A stretch of 64,000 bases of DNA from CAVQSS01 sp963746605 (GCA_963746605.1 CAVVCH010000007.1:3950-67949); one strand, 5' to 3'. Numbered from the stretch's first letter, positions 26,908 through 35,327 are shown. The notes: generated by a model from the sequence alone, not told the origin. Numbers and translations are program-made.

Positions 26908-28155
26908 ATGTCCCCTCACGACGTAATCGTCATCGGCGGGGGCGCCTCGGGATTGATGGCCGCCGGACGGGCAGCGGAAATGGGCGCCCGCGTTCTCCTC
27001 CTGGAAAAGATGCCCCGCCTGGGTTTAAAGCTGGGCCTCACCGGGAAGGGACGGGGCAACCTGACCAACCAAGGAGATATCCAGACCTTCATCGAAAGTT
27101 ATTCTCCCGATGGAAAATTCCTGCGCAATTGTTTCGCCCGATTTTTCAATCAGGATCTGATGGACTTTTTTGAAACGCTGGGAGTCCCGTTAACCGTGGA
27201 ACGGGGCCAGCGGGTTTTCCCGGCCTCGGACCGGGCACTGGACCTGGTTTCCGCCCTCCTTCGTTACGGCCAACAAGGCCGGGTCAGGATCACCAAAGAA
27301 CACCCGGTGGAGAAAATTGAGGTTGGGGACGGAGCGGTCAAGGGGGTCTGGTCCCAAGGACGTTATTTTGAAGCCCAGGCGGTGGTCCTGGCTACCGGCG
27401 GGGCCTCCTATCCCCAGACCGGCTCCTCCGGGGACGGTTATCGTCTGGCGAGGTCGCTGGGACACACCATTATTCCCATCAGACCCTATTTAATCCCCCT
27501 GGTGACCGAGGACGACGAGGTCTCCGGACTGCAGGGCTTGTCCTTAAAGAATGTCCGGGCGACCCTTTACCTGGAGGGGAAGAAAGATCAATCGGAGTTC
27601 GGGGAGATGATCTTTACCCATTTTGGCCTGTCGGGTCCGATTATCCTGACGCTGAGCGGACGGGCCGTTGATCGGCTGCCTAAAGGGAAAGTGGAAGTGT
27701 CTTTGAATTTCAAACCGGCGTTGACGCCGGAACAGATCGATCTCAGGTTGAGGAGGGAGTTTCAGGAAAATCCCTTGAAGGGGGCCGGATCGGTATTGAA
27801 AAACCTGCTCCCCGCGCGGCTGGTACCGGTTTTTTTATCCCGGGCGGATGTTTCGGCGGAGAAAAAGAGCAATCAAATCACCTCCGGCGAACGGCAGCGG
27901 ATCAAAAATCTTTTGTCCGATTTTCGTCTCACCGTCCAGGGGCATCGTCCTCTGGAGGAGGCCATCATTACGGCCGGTGGAATTGCCCTGAAAGAAGTGG
28001 ACCCGCGCACCCTGGAATCAAAAAAGATAAAAAATTTGTTTCTCTGCGGGGAGGTTCTGGATATTCAAGGACGGACCGGGGGCTTTAATCTGCAGGCGGC
28101 GTTTTCCACCGGCTGGCTGGCCGGTACCCACGCGGCCGAAAAGCTTCGAATTTAA
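26908..28155 (+). CDS. HI0933/YhiN-family FAD/NAD(P)-dependent oxidoreductase
   Basis: A 415-residue flavoprotein. The FAD dinucleotide fold is at the N-terminus (VIVIGGGASGLMAAGRAAE, residues 6-24), with GLTGKGRGNLTN and ATGGASYPQTGSSGDGY next, and the C-terminal FAD-binding GGIALKEVDPRTLESK and LDIQGRTGGFNLQ motifs of the HI0933 family. Its reaction is unknown in most bacteria; BaiN-like members reduce enone steroids. It is flanked by repeats on the left and by a GC-rich inverted repeat on the right. Confidence 0.85.
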   Translation: MSPHDVIVIGGGASGLMAAGRAAEMGARVLLLEKMPRLGLKLGLTGKGRGNLTNQGDIQTFIESYSPDGKFLRNCFARFFNQDLMDFFETLGVPLTVERGQRVFPASDRALDLVSALLRYGQQGRVRITKEHPVEKIEVGDGAVKGVWSQGRYFEAQAVVLATGGASYPQTGSSGDGYRLARSLGHTIIPIRPYLIPLVTEDDEVSGLQGLSLKNVRATLYLEGKKDQSEFGEMIFTHFGLSGPIILTLSGRAVDRLPKGKVEVSLNFKPALTPEQIDLRLRREFQENPLKGAGSVLKNLLPARLVPVFLSRADVSAEKKSNQITSGERQRIKNLLSDFRLTVQGHRPLEEAIITAGGIALKEVDPRTLESKKIKNLFLCGEVLDIQGRTGGFNLQAAFSTGWLAGTHAAEKLRI

Positions 28156-28208
28156 CCCGAAGTCTCACCGAACGAAACGGGCGAAGGAGAGGGCCGTTTC
28201 TTAAGGCT

Positions 28209-28232
28209 CCCTCTCCCCGACGCGGGAGAGGG
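28209..28232. repeat. CCCTCTCCC/GGGAGAGGG inverted repeat
   Basis: Perfect nine-base arms around a six-base loop, followed by GGTTGGGGTGAGGGGG. This belongs to a class of GC-rich dispersed repeats seen in many environmental genomes. It may also end transcription of the flavoprotein gene. Confidence 0.55.
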
Positions 28233-28317
28233 TTGGGGTGAGGGGGATAACCGTAGTTCAAGGCCGTTGCCGTTATAAAATTTTTGGCCAGAGTGTCCAC
28301 CCGCAAAGCATGAAAAT

Positions 28318-29398
28318 ATGGAACGAGTCGATTTAAGAAACCTGACCCGCCAGGAATTGAAGGCCTGGGCGGCTAAACGGGGACTGGAACCCTACCGGGG
28401 GGACCAGATTTTTCAGTGGATCCAGTCGCCCGGGATCGAAACCTTCGACCAGATAACCAATTTGGCGAAAAAATGGCGGGCCAAACTGGAAGAAGAAGCC
28501 ATCCTGAGCCGGTTGACGGCCCGGGAGATCGAAACCTCCCGGGACGGCACCCGCAAATTTTTATGGGACCTGGAAGACGGGGAACGGATCGAAAGCGTCC
28601 TGATCCCGGAACGGGGCCATTACACCCTGTGCATTTCCTCCCAGGTGGGCTGCGCCCAGCAGTGCCGTTTTTGTCATACCGGCCGGATCGGCCTGCGTCG
28701 GAATTTGAGCGCGGCGGAAATCGTCAACCAGGTGCGCACGGTAAAAGGCCATCTGGCGGGCGACCCCATTCAGTTGACCAACGTGGTCCTGATGGGTATG
28801 GGGGAGCCGCTGGCCAATTTCAAGAATACGCTGCGGGCCCTGCAGATCCTGTTGGACCCTCATGGGCTTGCAGATGTCCTACCGGCACGTGACCCTGTCC
28901 ACGGCCGGGTTGATTCCGGAGATGAAGATCCTGGGCGAGCAGTCCCCGGTGGGCCTGGCCGTGTCTTTGAATGCCGCCGACGACGCCACCCGCAGCCTGC
29001 TCATGCCGGTCAACCGGCGTTACCCGCTCCGGGACCTGATCGAGGCCTGCCGCTCCTATCCGCTTGCCGCGCGGCAGCGGATTACCTTCGAATACATACT
29101 CCTGGAAGGAATCAACGACTCCCTCCGGTCGGCCAAAGATCTGGCGGACCTGCTGAAGGGGGTCAAGGCCAAAATCAATCTGATCCCCTTCAATCCCCAC
29201 GAAGGCACCGAATTCCGGCCGCCCACGGAGCAGCGGCTCCTGGCCTTCCAGGAAGCCCTGATCAGCCGCCACTACACGGTCATCATCCGCCGGAGCAAAG
29301 GCAGCGACATCTCCGCCGCCTGCGGCCAGCTCCATGCCCGCTGGACCGGGGCCGAGCGCTCTTCGGCCAGCGGTGGAACAACTTCCGGGACGGTGTGA
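28318..29398 (+). CDS. rlmN: 23S rRNA/tRNA A2503/A37 methyltransferase RlmN (frame break near 28,865)
   Basis: About 359 residues when a +1 frame change in CATGGGCTTG (28,860-28,870) is bridged. Radical SAM cysteines are in GCAQQCRFCHTG (CX3CX2C), preceded by TLCISSQV, and the second frame supplies SYRHVTLSTAGLIPE, SLNAADD, and the methyl-carrying cysteine in SDISAACGQL. RlmN makes C2-methyladenosine in 23S rRNA and some tRNAs and is near-universal, so an inactive copy is unlikely and a sequence error is favoured. A ~110-base fragment of an rlmN gene recurs at 32940-33050. Confidence 0.87.
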
Positions 29399-29604
29399 TT
29401 GGAAGGGGATATAAAAAATAAAGATTTGGCCCCGTCTTCCCGATGGTTTTCGCGGTGTATGGGATATTGTTTAGATGATAGAATCCAGAGAACGTGTAAC
29501 AGTCGTGCAGCGAATCCGCGTAAACTTGTGTCGCTGACGTTGGCGTTATATGCTTTAAAATGTCAGAATGCCCGGGTAGGAGTACCACTTAGAGAGGCTT
29601 CGTA

Positions 29605-29991
29605 ATGCCGATTTCATGCATGCTTTGCGACAAAGAAGTGACAAACGGTGAGCGGGACTTCAGGCCTACCCGAACGCTATATATGTGCAGAAGGTGTGGG
29701 CTTATCCAGCTCGAGGAAGAAGCCGCAGATGACTTCGCGGGAGAGCGATATTCATCGAACGATAAAGCAGCCATCAGCATAACGCTTCGCAACGAGTGGG
29801 AGGGTGGGGGGAGGCCCTCCCGCGGGAATCAGAAACTGACGCTCGACGATCTCAACCGAATCGTTTCTCAATTTCGACCTTTAGACCCTATCGAGAAGAT
29901 GGATTACGCGTTGGTGAATATCGAGAAGGCATCCAGTTACGTCGGGCAAAGACTCAGCATAATGATCGACTATGACTACCCCCTTTACTAA
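29605..29991 (+). CDS. Hypothetical protein with N-terminal zinc-ribbon-like cysteines
   Basis: A 128-residue protein of unrecognised family. Two CX2C knuckles are visible near the N-terminus (CMLC, residues 5-8, and CRRC near residue 28), suggesting a metal-binding ribbon, followed by an acidic and then a helical region (LDDLNRIVSQFRPLDPIEK). GAGAGGCTTCGTA precedes the ATG without a strong ribosome site. It stands alone between rlmN and the duplicated cassette. A regulatory or DNA-binding role is only a guess. Confidence 0.45.
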   Translation: MPISCMLCDKEVTNGERDFRPTRTLYMCRRCGLIQLEEEAADDFAGERYSSNDKAAISITLRNEWEGGGRPSRGNQKLTLDDLNRIVSQFRPLDPIEKMDYALVNIEKASSYVGQRLSIMIDYDYPLY

Positions 29992-30097
29992 GGAATTTGT
30001 CGAGACGGGCAAAGGCCGTCCGCATCCTTACGACATGCCGGTGGGCCTATGAAGTCCTTCTGAATCGGCAAGGTGATATGTTTTATCATGGGAGGTC

Positions 30098-30313
30098 ATG
30101 GTCAATACAATGCCGCCTGCGATCAAGGCAACAATCCTGGGCCACCCCGTCGTTTCGCTGCTCGTGATCTACATTGATGTTATAGTCGGCCTGTCGGCTT
30201 CTATGAGTATTCAAGAAAAAATCCCTGGGAAGAATATAGATGAAAACCTTGTGATCCTTGCCGGTGTGGCGCCCTCGGAGCAGGTACTACATCTCTGCCT
30301 GGAAGTGGGATGA
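30098..30313 (+). CDS. Short hypothetical protein ahead of the methyltransferase, copy A
   Basis: A 71-residue frame with one hydrophobic stretch (VVSLLVIYIDVIVGLSAS). Its last bases overlap the methyltransferase start (ATGA), and GGGAGG stands just before the start. Against copy B it differs at about 10 of 71 residues, far more than the adjoining gene does. It may therefore be a leader, a decayed gene or a fast-changing small protein. No family was recognised. Confidence 0.35.
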   Translation: MVNTMPPAIKATILGHPVVSLLVIYIDVIVGLSASMSIQEKIPGKNIDENLVILAGVAPSEQVLHLCLEVG

Positions 30314-30945
30314 CCTGGGTGAGGCCGCACATCTCTGGAATATCCCGGCGAAGGCTCGGTGACTTTCTCCTGTTCGGCGTCACGGCGGCGGAGCTAGTTC
30401 TCCTCTTTTTCCTGGCGCCCACCTTCACGGTCGCAGATTGGGTTTACGTCTCACAGCATCTCCTGGTTCTTGGGATTGCCCTCACGCGTCCCCCGCCTGA
30501 GGCGCAGGATCGCTCGTTCCTCTCCAGCACCGCCGTCGTCGTATCCTATGCCTACCCCTATGCCCAGGTGGCGTATCTCCGGTGGGTGCCCGGCAACCTT
30601 ACGTGGCCCGAGGGTGGGCTGGTGCTTGTGACTCTCGCGGCGTTTCTAAGCTTCGCAAGCCTTCTCAGTCTGGGCAGATGGTTCGGGGTCTGGCCGGCCA
30701 TGCGTGGTCTGGCAACGAGAGGTCCATACCGGCTCGTGCGCCATCCGATGTATCTGGCCTATGTGCTTTCGGACATCGGTTGCAACCTCCAGGAATGGAA
30801 TTTCGGCACAGCGCTGCTGGTGATGGCGGGATGGGCATCCCTGTTCTACCGCATCCGTGCCGAAGAGCGGATACTCTCTCAACATTCCGGATGGTCGACC
30901 TACGTTGCCTTGGTGCGCCAACGCCTCTTCCCCGGCCTCTGGTAG
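30310..30945 (+). CDS. Isoprenylcysteine methyltransferase-like membrane methyltransferase, copy A
   Basis: A 211-residue integral membrane protein with four to five hydrophobic segments. The C-terminal ICMT/PEMT signature RGPYRLVRHPMYLAYVL is followed by EERILSQHSGWSTYVALVRQ, which form the SAM-binding end. Bacterial members methylate lipids or other small acceptors; the substrate here is unknown. It differs from copy B at three residues (P/L, M/R, H/D). The ATG overlaps the stop of the 71-residue frame. Confidence 0.78.
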   Translation: MTWVRPHISGISRRRLGDFLLFGVTAAELVLLFFLAPTFTVADWVYVSQHLLVLGIALTRPPPEAQDRSFLSSTAVVVSYAYPYAQVAYLRWVPGNLTWPEGGLVLVTLAAFLSFASLLSLGRWFGVWPAMRGLATRGPYRLVRHPMYLAYVLSDIGCNLQEWNFGTALLVMAGWASLFYRIRAEERILSQHSGWSTYVALVRQRLFPGLW

Positions 30946-31075
30946 GCTGGGTAGTGGAAACGGGGTCAAATCTTTATTTTGTAAATGGGGTCACTTCTTT
31001 ATTGTTGATAATATCGATCTCAGAGGCAATTCCCAGACTATCTGGCAAGGGAAACTGATCTTAGTTCTGAAATAA

Positions 31076-31102
31076 GGGGGGTCGGACCTGGTCCGACCCC
31101 CC
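31076..31102. terminator. Perfect 13-bp hairpin between convergent genes
   Basis: GGGGGGTCGGACC-T-GGTCCGACCCCCC, between the methyltransferase (plus) and hcp (minus). It is very stable but lacks a clear T-tract on either side, so a REP-type repeat is an alternative. Nearby sequence (AACGGGGTCAAATCTTTATTT) is of the kind that accompanies REP-associated transposases. Confidence 0.6.
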
Positions 31103-31183
31103 ATATTCTTTATACCATCTGGTGATTCGACATGGAGAAACACATAACGACCGGGTGCACCGGGTCGGTGAGAAAGGGCGCGT

Positions 31184-32833
31184 TTACGTTCCCAGACAGG
31201 CCGCCAAGTCTTGTTCCACGGTGGTGATCGGCTTGATGTCGAAATTCTCTACCAGAAGTTTGAGAACGTTCGGTGTCACGAAATCGGGCAGACTCGGTCC
31301 CAGGCGAATTCCCTTGATCCCCAAATGAAAGAGCGTCAAGAGGATCGCCACAGCCTTTTGCTCGTACCAGGACAGGATCAGGGACAGCGGAAGATCGTTG
31401 ACCCCCACCCCGAGAGCCTCCGCCAGGGCCGTGGCGATGACGATGGCCGAGTAAGCGTCGTTGCACTGTCCAACGTCGAGCAGCCGAGGCACGCCGTCAA
31501 TCGCCCCAAGGTCCTTCTCGAAGAACCGAAACTTGCCGCAGGCCAGCGTGAGGATGACCGTGTCATCGGGGGCCTTTTCGACGAACTCCGTGTAGTAGTT
31601 GCGGCCGGGTTTGGCGCCATCGCAACCACCCACGAGGAAGAAGTGACGGATTTTTCCGGCCTTGGCGTAGTCAACAACGGTGTCCAGGACACGTCCCATG
31701 GGGTGGTCCCTGAGCACCGTGTTCCTCGCGTAACCCACCCAGACCGATCCGCGATCTTCTTCCGTCGGGAAGCCCTGCATTTCTAGAGCCTTGTCGACCA
31801 CCTTCGCGAAATCGCCGTTTGGCACATGGCTGACCCCCGGCCAACCTACAAGGCCGGTGGTGAAGATTCTGTCCCGGTAGGAATCTCGAGGCTTCTGAAG
31901 GCAGTTCGTGGTCATCAGGATGGCTCCCGGAAACTGCTCGAACTCCTCTTTCTGGTTTTGCCAAGCGGTTCCGTAGTGGCCAAAAAAGTGCTTGTACGAC
32001 TTCAGGGCCGGGTAACCGTGGGCCGGCAGCATCTCTCCATGGGTGTAGACCGATACTCCCCGACCTTCAGTCTGTTTCAGCAGGTCCTCGAGGTCTTTGA
32101 GATCGTGACCGGAGACGAGAATGGCCTTCCCGGCAACATGCCCGAGCGGAACCGGGGTAGGTTGGGGATGACCGAAGCGGCCGGTGTTTCCCGCGTCGAG
32201 CAATTCCATGGCCCGGAGGTTGGCCTTTCCCGTGTCCAGTGCCGAGGCGACCCAGTCCTGCAAATCCATCTTCCGGTCCAAAAACCGGGTCAAAAGCCCC
32301 TGCACCGACGCATAAACCGCGTCGTCCTCCTCGCCGAGGATGGCTGCGTGGTCAGCGTAGGCGGCTACCCCGCGAATGCCGTAAAGAACGGTCTCCTGGA
32401 GACTTTGGATGTCGGGGTCCGCGCCCCGATCGATGGGAAGTCCCACTTCCTCTCCCTGTGCTACAAGTCCTTCCAAGGTTTGGGCTGGGTGGAACTCCGC
32501 CGCGGGATCTTCGAACCGGGTGGGTCCGCCGGCAGCAACAACCGCCTGCTTCAGGGCTTCACGTTTCTTTACCGTCTCCCGGATCAGATCTGCCAAACGA
32601 GGCGGGTCGAAGTCCACGTTCGTCAGGGTGGCAAACAGGGCCTTGACGGTAAAGCGGTTGACCTCTTGATCGACCACGCCAACGCTCCGACCGGCCACGG
32701 CAAATTGACTCAATCCCCTCACCGCGTAGGTCAGGAGATCCTGGAGCGCCGCAACTTGTGGGCTTTTACCGCAGACGCCTTGTTTGGTGCATCCGGTGCC
32801 TGGGACCGTCTGCTCACATTGATGACAAAACAT
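31184..32833 (-). CDS. hcp: Hydroxylamine reductase (hybrid cluster protein)
   Basis: A 549-residue protein whose N-terminus has four cluster cysteines (FCHQCEQTVPGTGC then KQGVC), the spacing of Hcp proteins from strict anaerobes. Hybrid 4Fe-2O-2S cluster ligands appear in TTNCLQKP, ACGKFRF and DVGQCNDAYSA, and the C-terminus has LILSWYEQKAVAILL. Hcp acts on nitric oxide or hydroxylamine and is part of nitrosative stress defence. An FNR/HcpR-like palindrome lies 87 bases upstream. The gene is placed between the two copies of the methyltransferase cassette. Confidence 0.95.
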   Translation of the reverse strand: MFCHQCEQTVPGTGCTKQGVCGKSPQVAALQDLLTYAVRGLSQFAVAGRSVGVVDQEVNRFTVKALFATLTNVDFDPPRLADLIRETVKKREALKQAVVAAGGPTRFEDPAAEFHPAQTLEGLVAQGEEVGLPIDRGADPDIQSLQETVLYGIRGVAAYADHAAILGEEDDAVYASVQGLLTRFLDRKMDLQDWVASALDTGKANLRAMELLDAGNTGRFGHPQPTPVPLGHVAGKAILVSGHDLKDLEDLLKQTEGRGVSVYTHGEMLPAHGYPALKSYKHFFGHYGTAWQNQKEEFEQFPGAILMTTNCLQKPRDSYRDRIFTTGLVGWPGVSHVPNGDFAKVVDKALEMQGFPTEEDRGSVWVGYARNTVLRDHPMGRVLDTVVDYAKAGKIRHFFLVGGCDGAKPGRNYYTEFVEKAPDDTVILTLACGKFRFFEKDLGAIDGVPRLLDVGQCNDAYSAIVIATALAEALGVGVNDLPLSLILSWYEQKAVAILLTLFHLGIKGIRLGPSLPDFVTPNVLKLLVENFDIKPITTVEQDLAACLGT

Positions 32834-32919
32834 GGGTTCTCTCCTGTCCGTAAAAGTGGCTTTACCATCGTTGGAGATGGCTGAAGTTTCTATTTTAGGA
32901 ACCTTGCCGGTTTGTTTCC

Positions 32920-32933
32920 ATGACTTAAGTCAA
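32920..32933. promoter_or_regulatory. CRP/FNR-type palindrome upstream of hcp
   Basis: ATGACTTAAGTCAA, with a perfect 12-base core TGACTTAAGTCA. On the minus strand it reads TTGAC-TTAA-GTCAT, the TTGAC-N4-GTCAA shape used by FNR/DNR/HcpR-type regulators of nitrogen oxide genes. It is 87 bases before the hcp start. Confidence 0.6.
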
Positions 32934-32939
32934 GTCCCA

Positions 32940-33050
32940 CGTCCGCAGCCGGCTCATGCCGGTCAACCGACGTTACCCGCTCCGGGATGTGATCGAATCC
33001 TGCCGTTCCTATCCTTGCCGCGCAGTGAGCGGATTACCCTCGAACAACAC
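32940..33050 (+). pseudogene. Fragment of rlmN
   Basis: Roughly 110 bases closely matching an internal part of rlmN (about 28,988-29,092), including GGCTCATGCCGGTCAACCG and TTACCCGCTCCGGGA, with small deletions. No complete gene surrounds it. The rest of 32,834-33,205 holds the hcp control region and the promoter of the next antitoxin gene. Confidence 0.75.
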
Positions 33051-33150
33051 CACAATAAGAGAATGTAGCAGATGTCCTACAACCGCCGCTAGATTTCGTG
33101 GCCATTGACGCCGCCAGCGGCTTCGCCCCTAGTATAAATAGACCTATCTC

Positions 33151-33179
33151 TTGACGACACGCTATCTTGATAGTACCAT
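33151..33179 (+). promoter_or_regulatory. Promoter with palindrome for the Phd-type antitoxin gene
   Basis: TTGACG at 33151-33156, 17-base spacer, TACCAT at 33174-33179. The spacer contains the perfect palindrome CTATC-TT-GATAG (33162-33173), a good operator for autoregulation by the antitoxin. AGGAGGT at 33192 provides the ribosome site. Confidence 0.55.
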
Positions 33180-33205
33180 TAAAAGTGTCATAGGAGGTAC
33201 ATCCA

Positions 33206-33487
33206 ATGCCAAAGACACCAAAGATTATCCCAATTTCCGACCTGAGGCAAAATGCCAGTAATGTGGTAAAAGGCATTTCTGCCTCCAAGCAACCGGTGTT
33301 CATTACCCAACGAGGACGAGCGGCCGCGGTCATGGTGAGCATGCAGGCCTATGAAGAGTCGCAGCACGAACTTGATATCCTTAGACTGCTGGCCCGCGGC
33401 GAAAAGGAAATGGAGGCGGGCGCGGGCTACGAACTTGACGAGGTACTGAAGGAAGCCGACCGTTTTCTTGAGAGCGCAAAACATTGA
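33206..33487 (+). CDS. Phd/YefM-family antitoxin
   Basis: A 93-residue protein with the Phd/YefM fold: IIPISDLRQNASNVVKGI for DNA binding and QPVFITQRGRAAAVMVSMQAY, followed by a helical toxin-binding tail. Type II antitoxins of this kind neutralise RelE/ParE toxins and repress their own promoter. The stop overlaps the start of a toxin gene that has lost its middle, so this antitoxin appears orphaned. Confidence 0.88.
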   Translation: MPKTPKIIPISDLRQNASNVVKGISASKQPVFITQRGRAAAVMVSMQAYEESQHELDILRLLARGEKEMEAGAGYELDEVLKEADRFLESAKH

Positions 33488-33610
33488 AAGTACGGTTTAC
33501 CCCTGCAGGTCGCCAACAGTTCCTCGAAGGTGAAAGATCAAACGGTATGGATTATTGCCGCTTGGCATAACGCACAATTGCCAGAGAACCCTGAAAGTGA
33601 AAACGGGTAA
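33484..33610 (+). pseudogene. RelE/ParE-type toxin, internally deleted
   Basis: The TTG at 33484 overlaps the antitoxin stop and opens with KVRFTPAGRQQFLEG, a typical RelE/ParE N-terminus. A C-terminal piece (VWIIAAWHNAQLPENPE) resumes in another frame and ends at TAA 33608-33610. The 50 or so residues in between are missing. The toxin should be dead while the antitoxin is intact. Confidence 0.75.
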
Positions 33611-33817
33611 ACGATTCGCTGGGAGCGGGGGATGCAAGTGAAAACGGGTAACGAGTCGTTGGAGCCAATCGCCGAAAAAGCTGGCTCTGGCTCAACTCCG
33701 TGTTGGCGCCACCGTAGCGGTACCAACCAGACCATTGGAGACCGAGTGTTACATCGGCTCAAACACAGTAACAAGTGGTAATGAGCTGAAAGGTGATATG
33801 TTTTATCATAGGAGATT

Positions 33818-34033
33818 ATGGTCAATAAAATGCCGCCTGCGATCAATGCGACAATCCTGAGCCACCCCGTCGTTTCGCTGCTCTTGATCTACATTGATGT
33901 TGTAGTCGGCCCGTCGGCGTCTATGAGTATTCGAGAAAAAATCCCTGGGAAGAATATAGATGAAAACCTTGTGATCCTTGCCGGTGTGGCGCCCCCGGAG
34001 CAGGTACTACATCTCTGCCTGGAAGGGGGATGA
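33818..34033 (+). CDS. Short hypothetical protein ahead of the methyltransferase, copy B
   Basis: A 71-residue frame matching copy A except for about 10 residues, including replacements in the hydrophobic stretch (IVGLSAS to VVGPSAS). Its start follows AGGAG and its stop overlaps the next ATG. Weak protein conservation compared with the neighbouring gene makes its coding status doubtful. Confidence 0.35.
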   Translation: MVNKMPPAINATILSHPVVSLLLIYIDVVVGPSASMSIREKIPGKNIDENLVILAGVAPPEQVLHLCLEGG

Positions 34034-34665
34034 CCTGGGTGAGGCCGCACATCTCTGGAATATCCCGGCGAAGGCTCGGTGACTTTCTCCTGTTCGGCGT
34101 CACGGCGGCGGAGTTAGTTCTCCTCTTTTTCCTGGCGCCCACCTTCACGGTCGCAGATTGGGTTTACGTCTCACAGCATCTCCTGGTTCTTGGGATTGCC
34201 CTCACGCGTCTCCCGCCTGAGGCGCAGGATCGCTCGTTCCTCTCCAGCACCGCCGTCGTCGTATCCTATGCCTACCCCTATGCCCAGGTGGCGTATCTCC
34301 GGTGGGTGCCCGGCAACCTTACGTGGCCCGAGGGTGGGCTGGTGCTTGTGACTCTCGCGGCGTTTCTGAGCTTCGCAAGCCTTCTCAGTCTGGGCAGATG
34401 GTTCGGGGTCTGGCCGGCCAGGCGTGGTCTGGCAACGAGAGGTCCATACCGGCTCGTGCGCCATCCGATGTATCTGGCCTATGTGCTTTCGGACATTGGT
34501 TGCAACCTCCAGGAATGGAATTTCGGCACAGCGCTGCTGGTGATGGCGGGATGGGCATCCCTGTTCTACCGCATCCGTGCCGAAGAGCGGATACTCTCTC
34601 AAGATTCCGGATGGTCGACCTACGTTGCCTTGGTGCGCCAACGCCTCTTCCCCGGCCTCTGGTAG
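34030..34665 (+). CDS. Isoprenylcysteine methyltransferase-like membrane methyltransferase, copy B
   Basis: A 211-residue copy of the protein encoded at 30310-30945 with three substitutions, all outside the RHPMYLAYVL core. Both copies are full length, so both could be active. The downstream sequence differs from that of copy A right after the gene, marking the duplication edge. Confidence 0.78.
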   Translation: MTWVRPHISGISRRRLGDFLLFGVTAAELVLLFFLAPTFTVADWVYVSQHLLVLGIALTRLPPEAQDRSFLSSTAVVVSYAYPYAQVAYLRWVPGNLTWPEGGLVLVTLAAFLSFASLLSLGRWFGVWPARRGLATRGPYRLVRHPMYLAYVLSDIGCNLQEWNFGTALLVMAGWASLFYRIRAEERILSQDSGWSTYVALVRQRLFPGLW

Positions 34666-34721
34666 GCTGGGTAGAGGCCCGGTCTGACAATCGGTCAGAA
34701 AACTTAATTTTGCTGAAAAGG

Positions 34722-35210
34722 TCATATAGATTTAATCCATTCGGTTATCGCCTTCTTTTTCTCCTCTGAAAAATCGTTGTGTACCTGATCATACAACCAG
34801 CGTAGAGACGTGCTTCTTAACCTATTCCGAAACAGCTCCTCTGCTTCCTGGATAACCACTTTTATCAGACAGGGACATTTATCTGTAAACACAGACGGAT
34901 CATCCACAAAAATATTCTTCTTCCGAATTTCAGCACATTGAAAAAAGAACGAAGGCCCCTCAATAGCCTCAATTATATCCCAAAAGGAAACATCTTCAGA
35001 TCGTCTTGCCAATTCGTACCCACCTTTAACGCCGGTAATGGATCGGACAATCCCTGCCTTTCGCAGCTTCGCGAAAACCTTTGAAAGGTAACTCTCTGTA
35101 ATGCCGTTTAATTCTGCTATTTGCCTGATTCCAACCGTTTTGCGTTCAGGAATATCCACCATGTAAAATAATGAATGAAACGCATATTCTACCCCAATAC
35201 TAAATTGCAT
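34722..35210 (-). CDS. Rrf2-family transcriptional regulator
   Basis: A 162-residue regulator with an N-terminal winged helix (VGIRQIAELNGITESYLSKVFAKLRKAGIV, GVKGGYELAR) and three cysteines in the C-terminal part (FQCAEI and DKCPCLIK), consistent with an iron-sulfur cluster or redox-sensing site as in IscR/NsrR relatives. Base composition is noticeably lower in GC than the surrounding genes, as is the divergent PPOX gene, suggesting that the pair arrived together. It is transcribed away from the PPOX gene, and the shared control region has overlapping palindromes. Confidence 0.88.
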   Translation of the reverse strand: MQFSIGVEYAFHSLFYMVDIPERKTVGIRQIAELNGITESYLSKVFAKLRKAGIVRSITGVKGGYELARRSEDVSFWDIIEAIEGPSFFFQCAEIRKKNIFVDDPSVFTDKCPCLIKVVIQEAEELFRNRLRSTSLRWLYDQVHNDFSEEKKKAITEWIKSI

Positions 35211-35269
35211 TTTTTACCTCACTTTTGTGTTCATAAGGCCATTAATTACCTCATTAGTGAAAGTTTGTC

Positions 35270-35327
35270 TTGACTTTTCTATAGGCCATGACCATAATAG
35301 CCATTATGGATACATTATATCCATAAT
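35270..35327 (+). promoter_or_regulatory. PPOX promoter with two overlapping operators
   Basis: TTGACT (35270-35275), 17-base spacer and CATAAT (35293-35298). A perfect inverted repeat CCATAAT-N4-ATTATGG (35292-35309) covers the -10 box, and a second perfect one, ATTATGGATA-N5-TATCCATAAT (35303-35327), overlaps it. The natural reading is repression by the adjacent Rrf2 regulator. Confidence 0.7.

Larger units (their letters stand above)
30070..30954. repeat. 885-bp duplicated cassette, copy A
   Basis: Matches 33790-34674 base for base with a constant offset of 3720 and no gaps. I count about 20 differences, most of them in the first 240 bases. It contains a short upstream frame and a complete membrane methyltransferase gene. 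Confidence 0.93.
33790..34674. repeat. 885-bp duplicated cassette, copy B
   Basis: Second copy of 30070-30954, same orientation. The boundaries are sharp: similarity begins at AAGGTGATATGTTTTATCAT and stops after GGCTGGGTAG. Confidence 0.93.

Noticed and set aside
29500..29600. Integron attC site around CTGACGTTGGCGTTATATGC
   Set aside because: The core does not fit GTTRRRY and no partner core or integrase was found.
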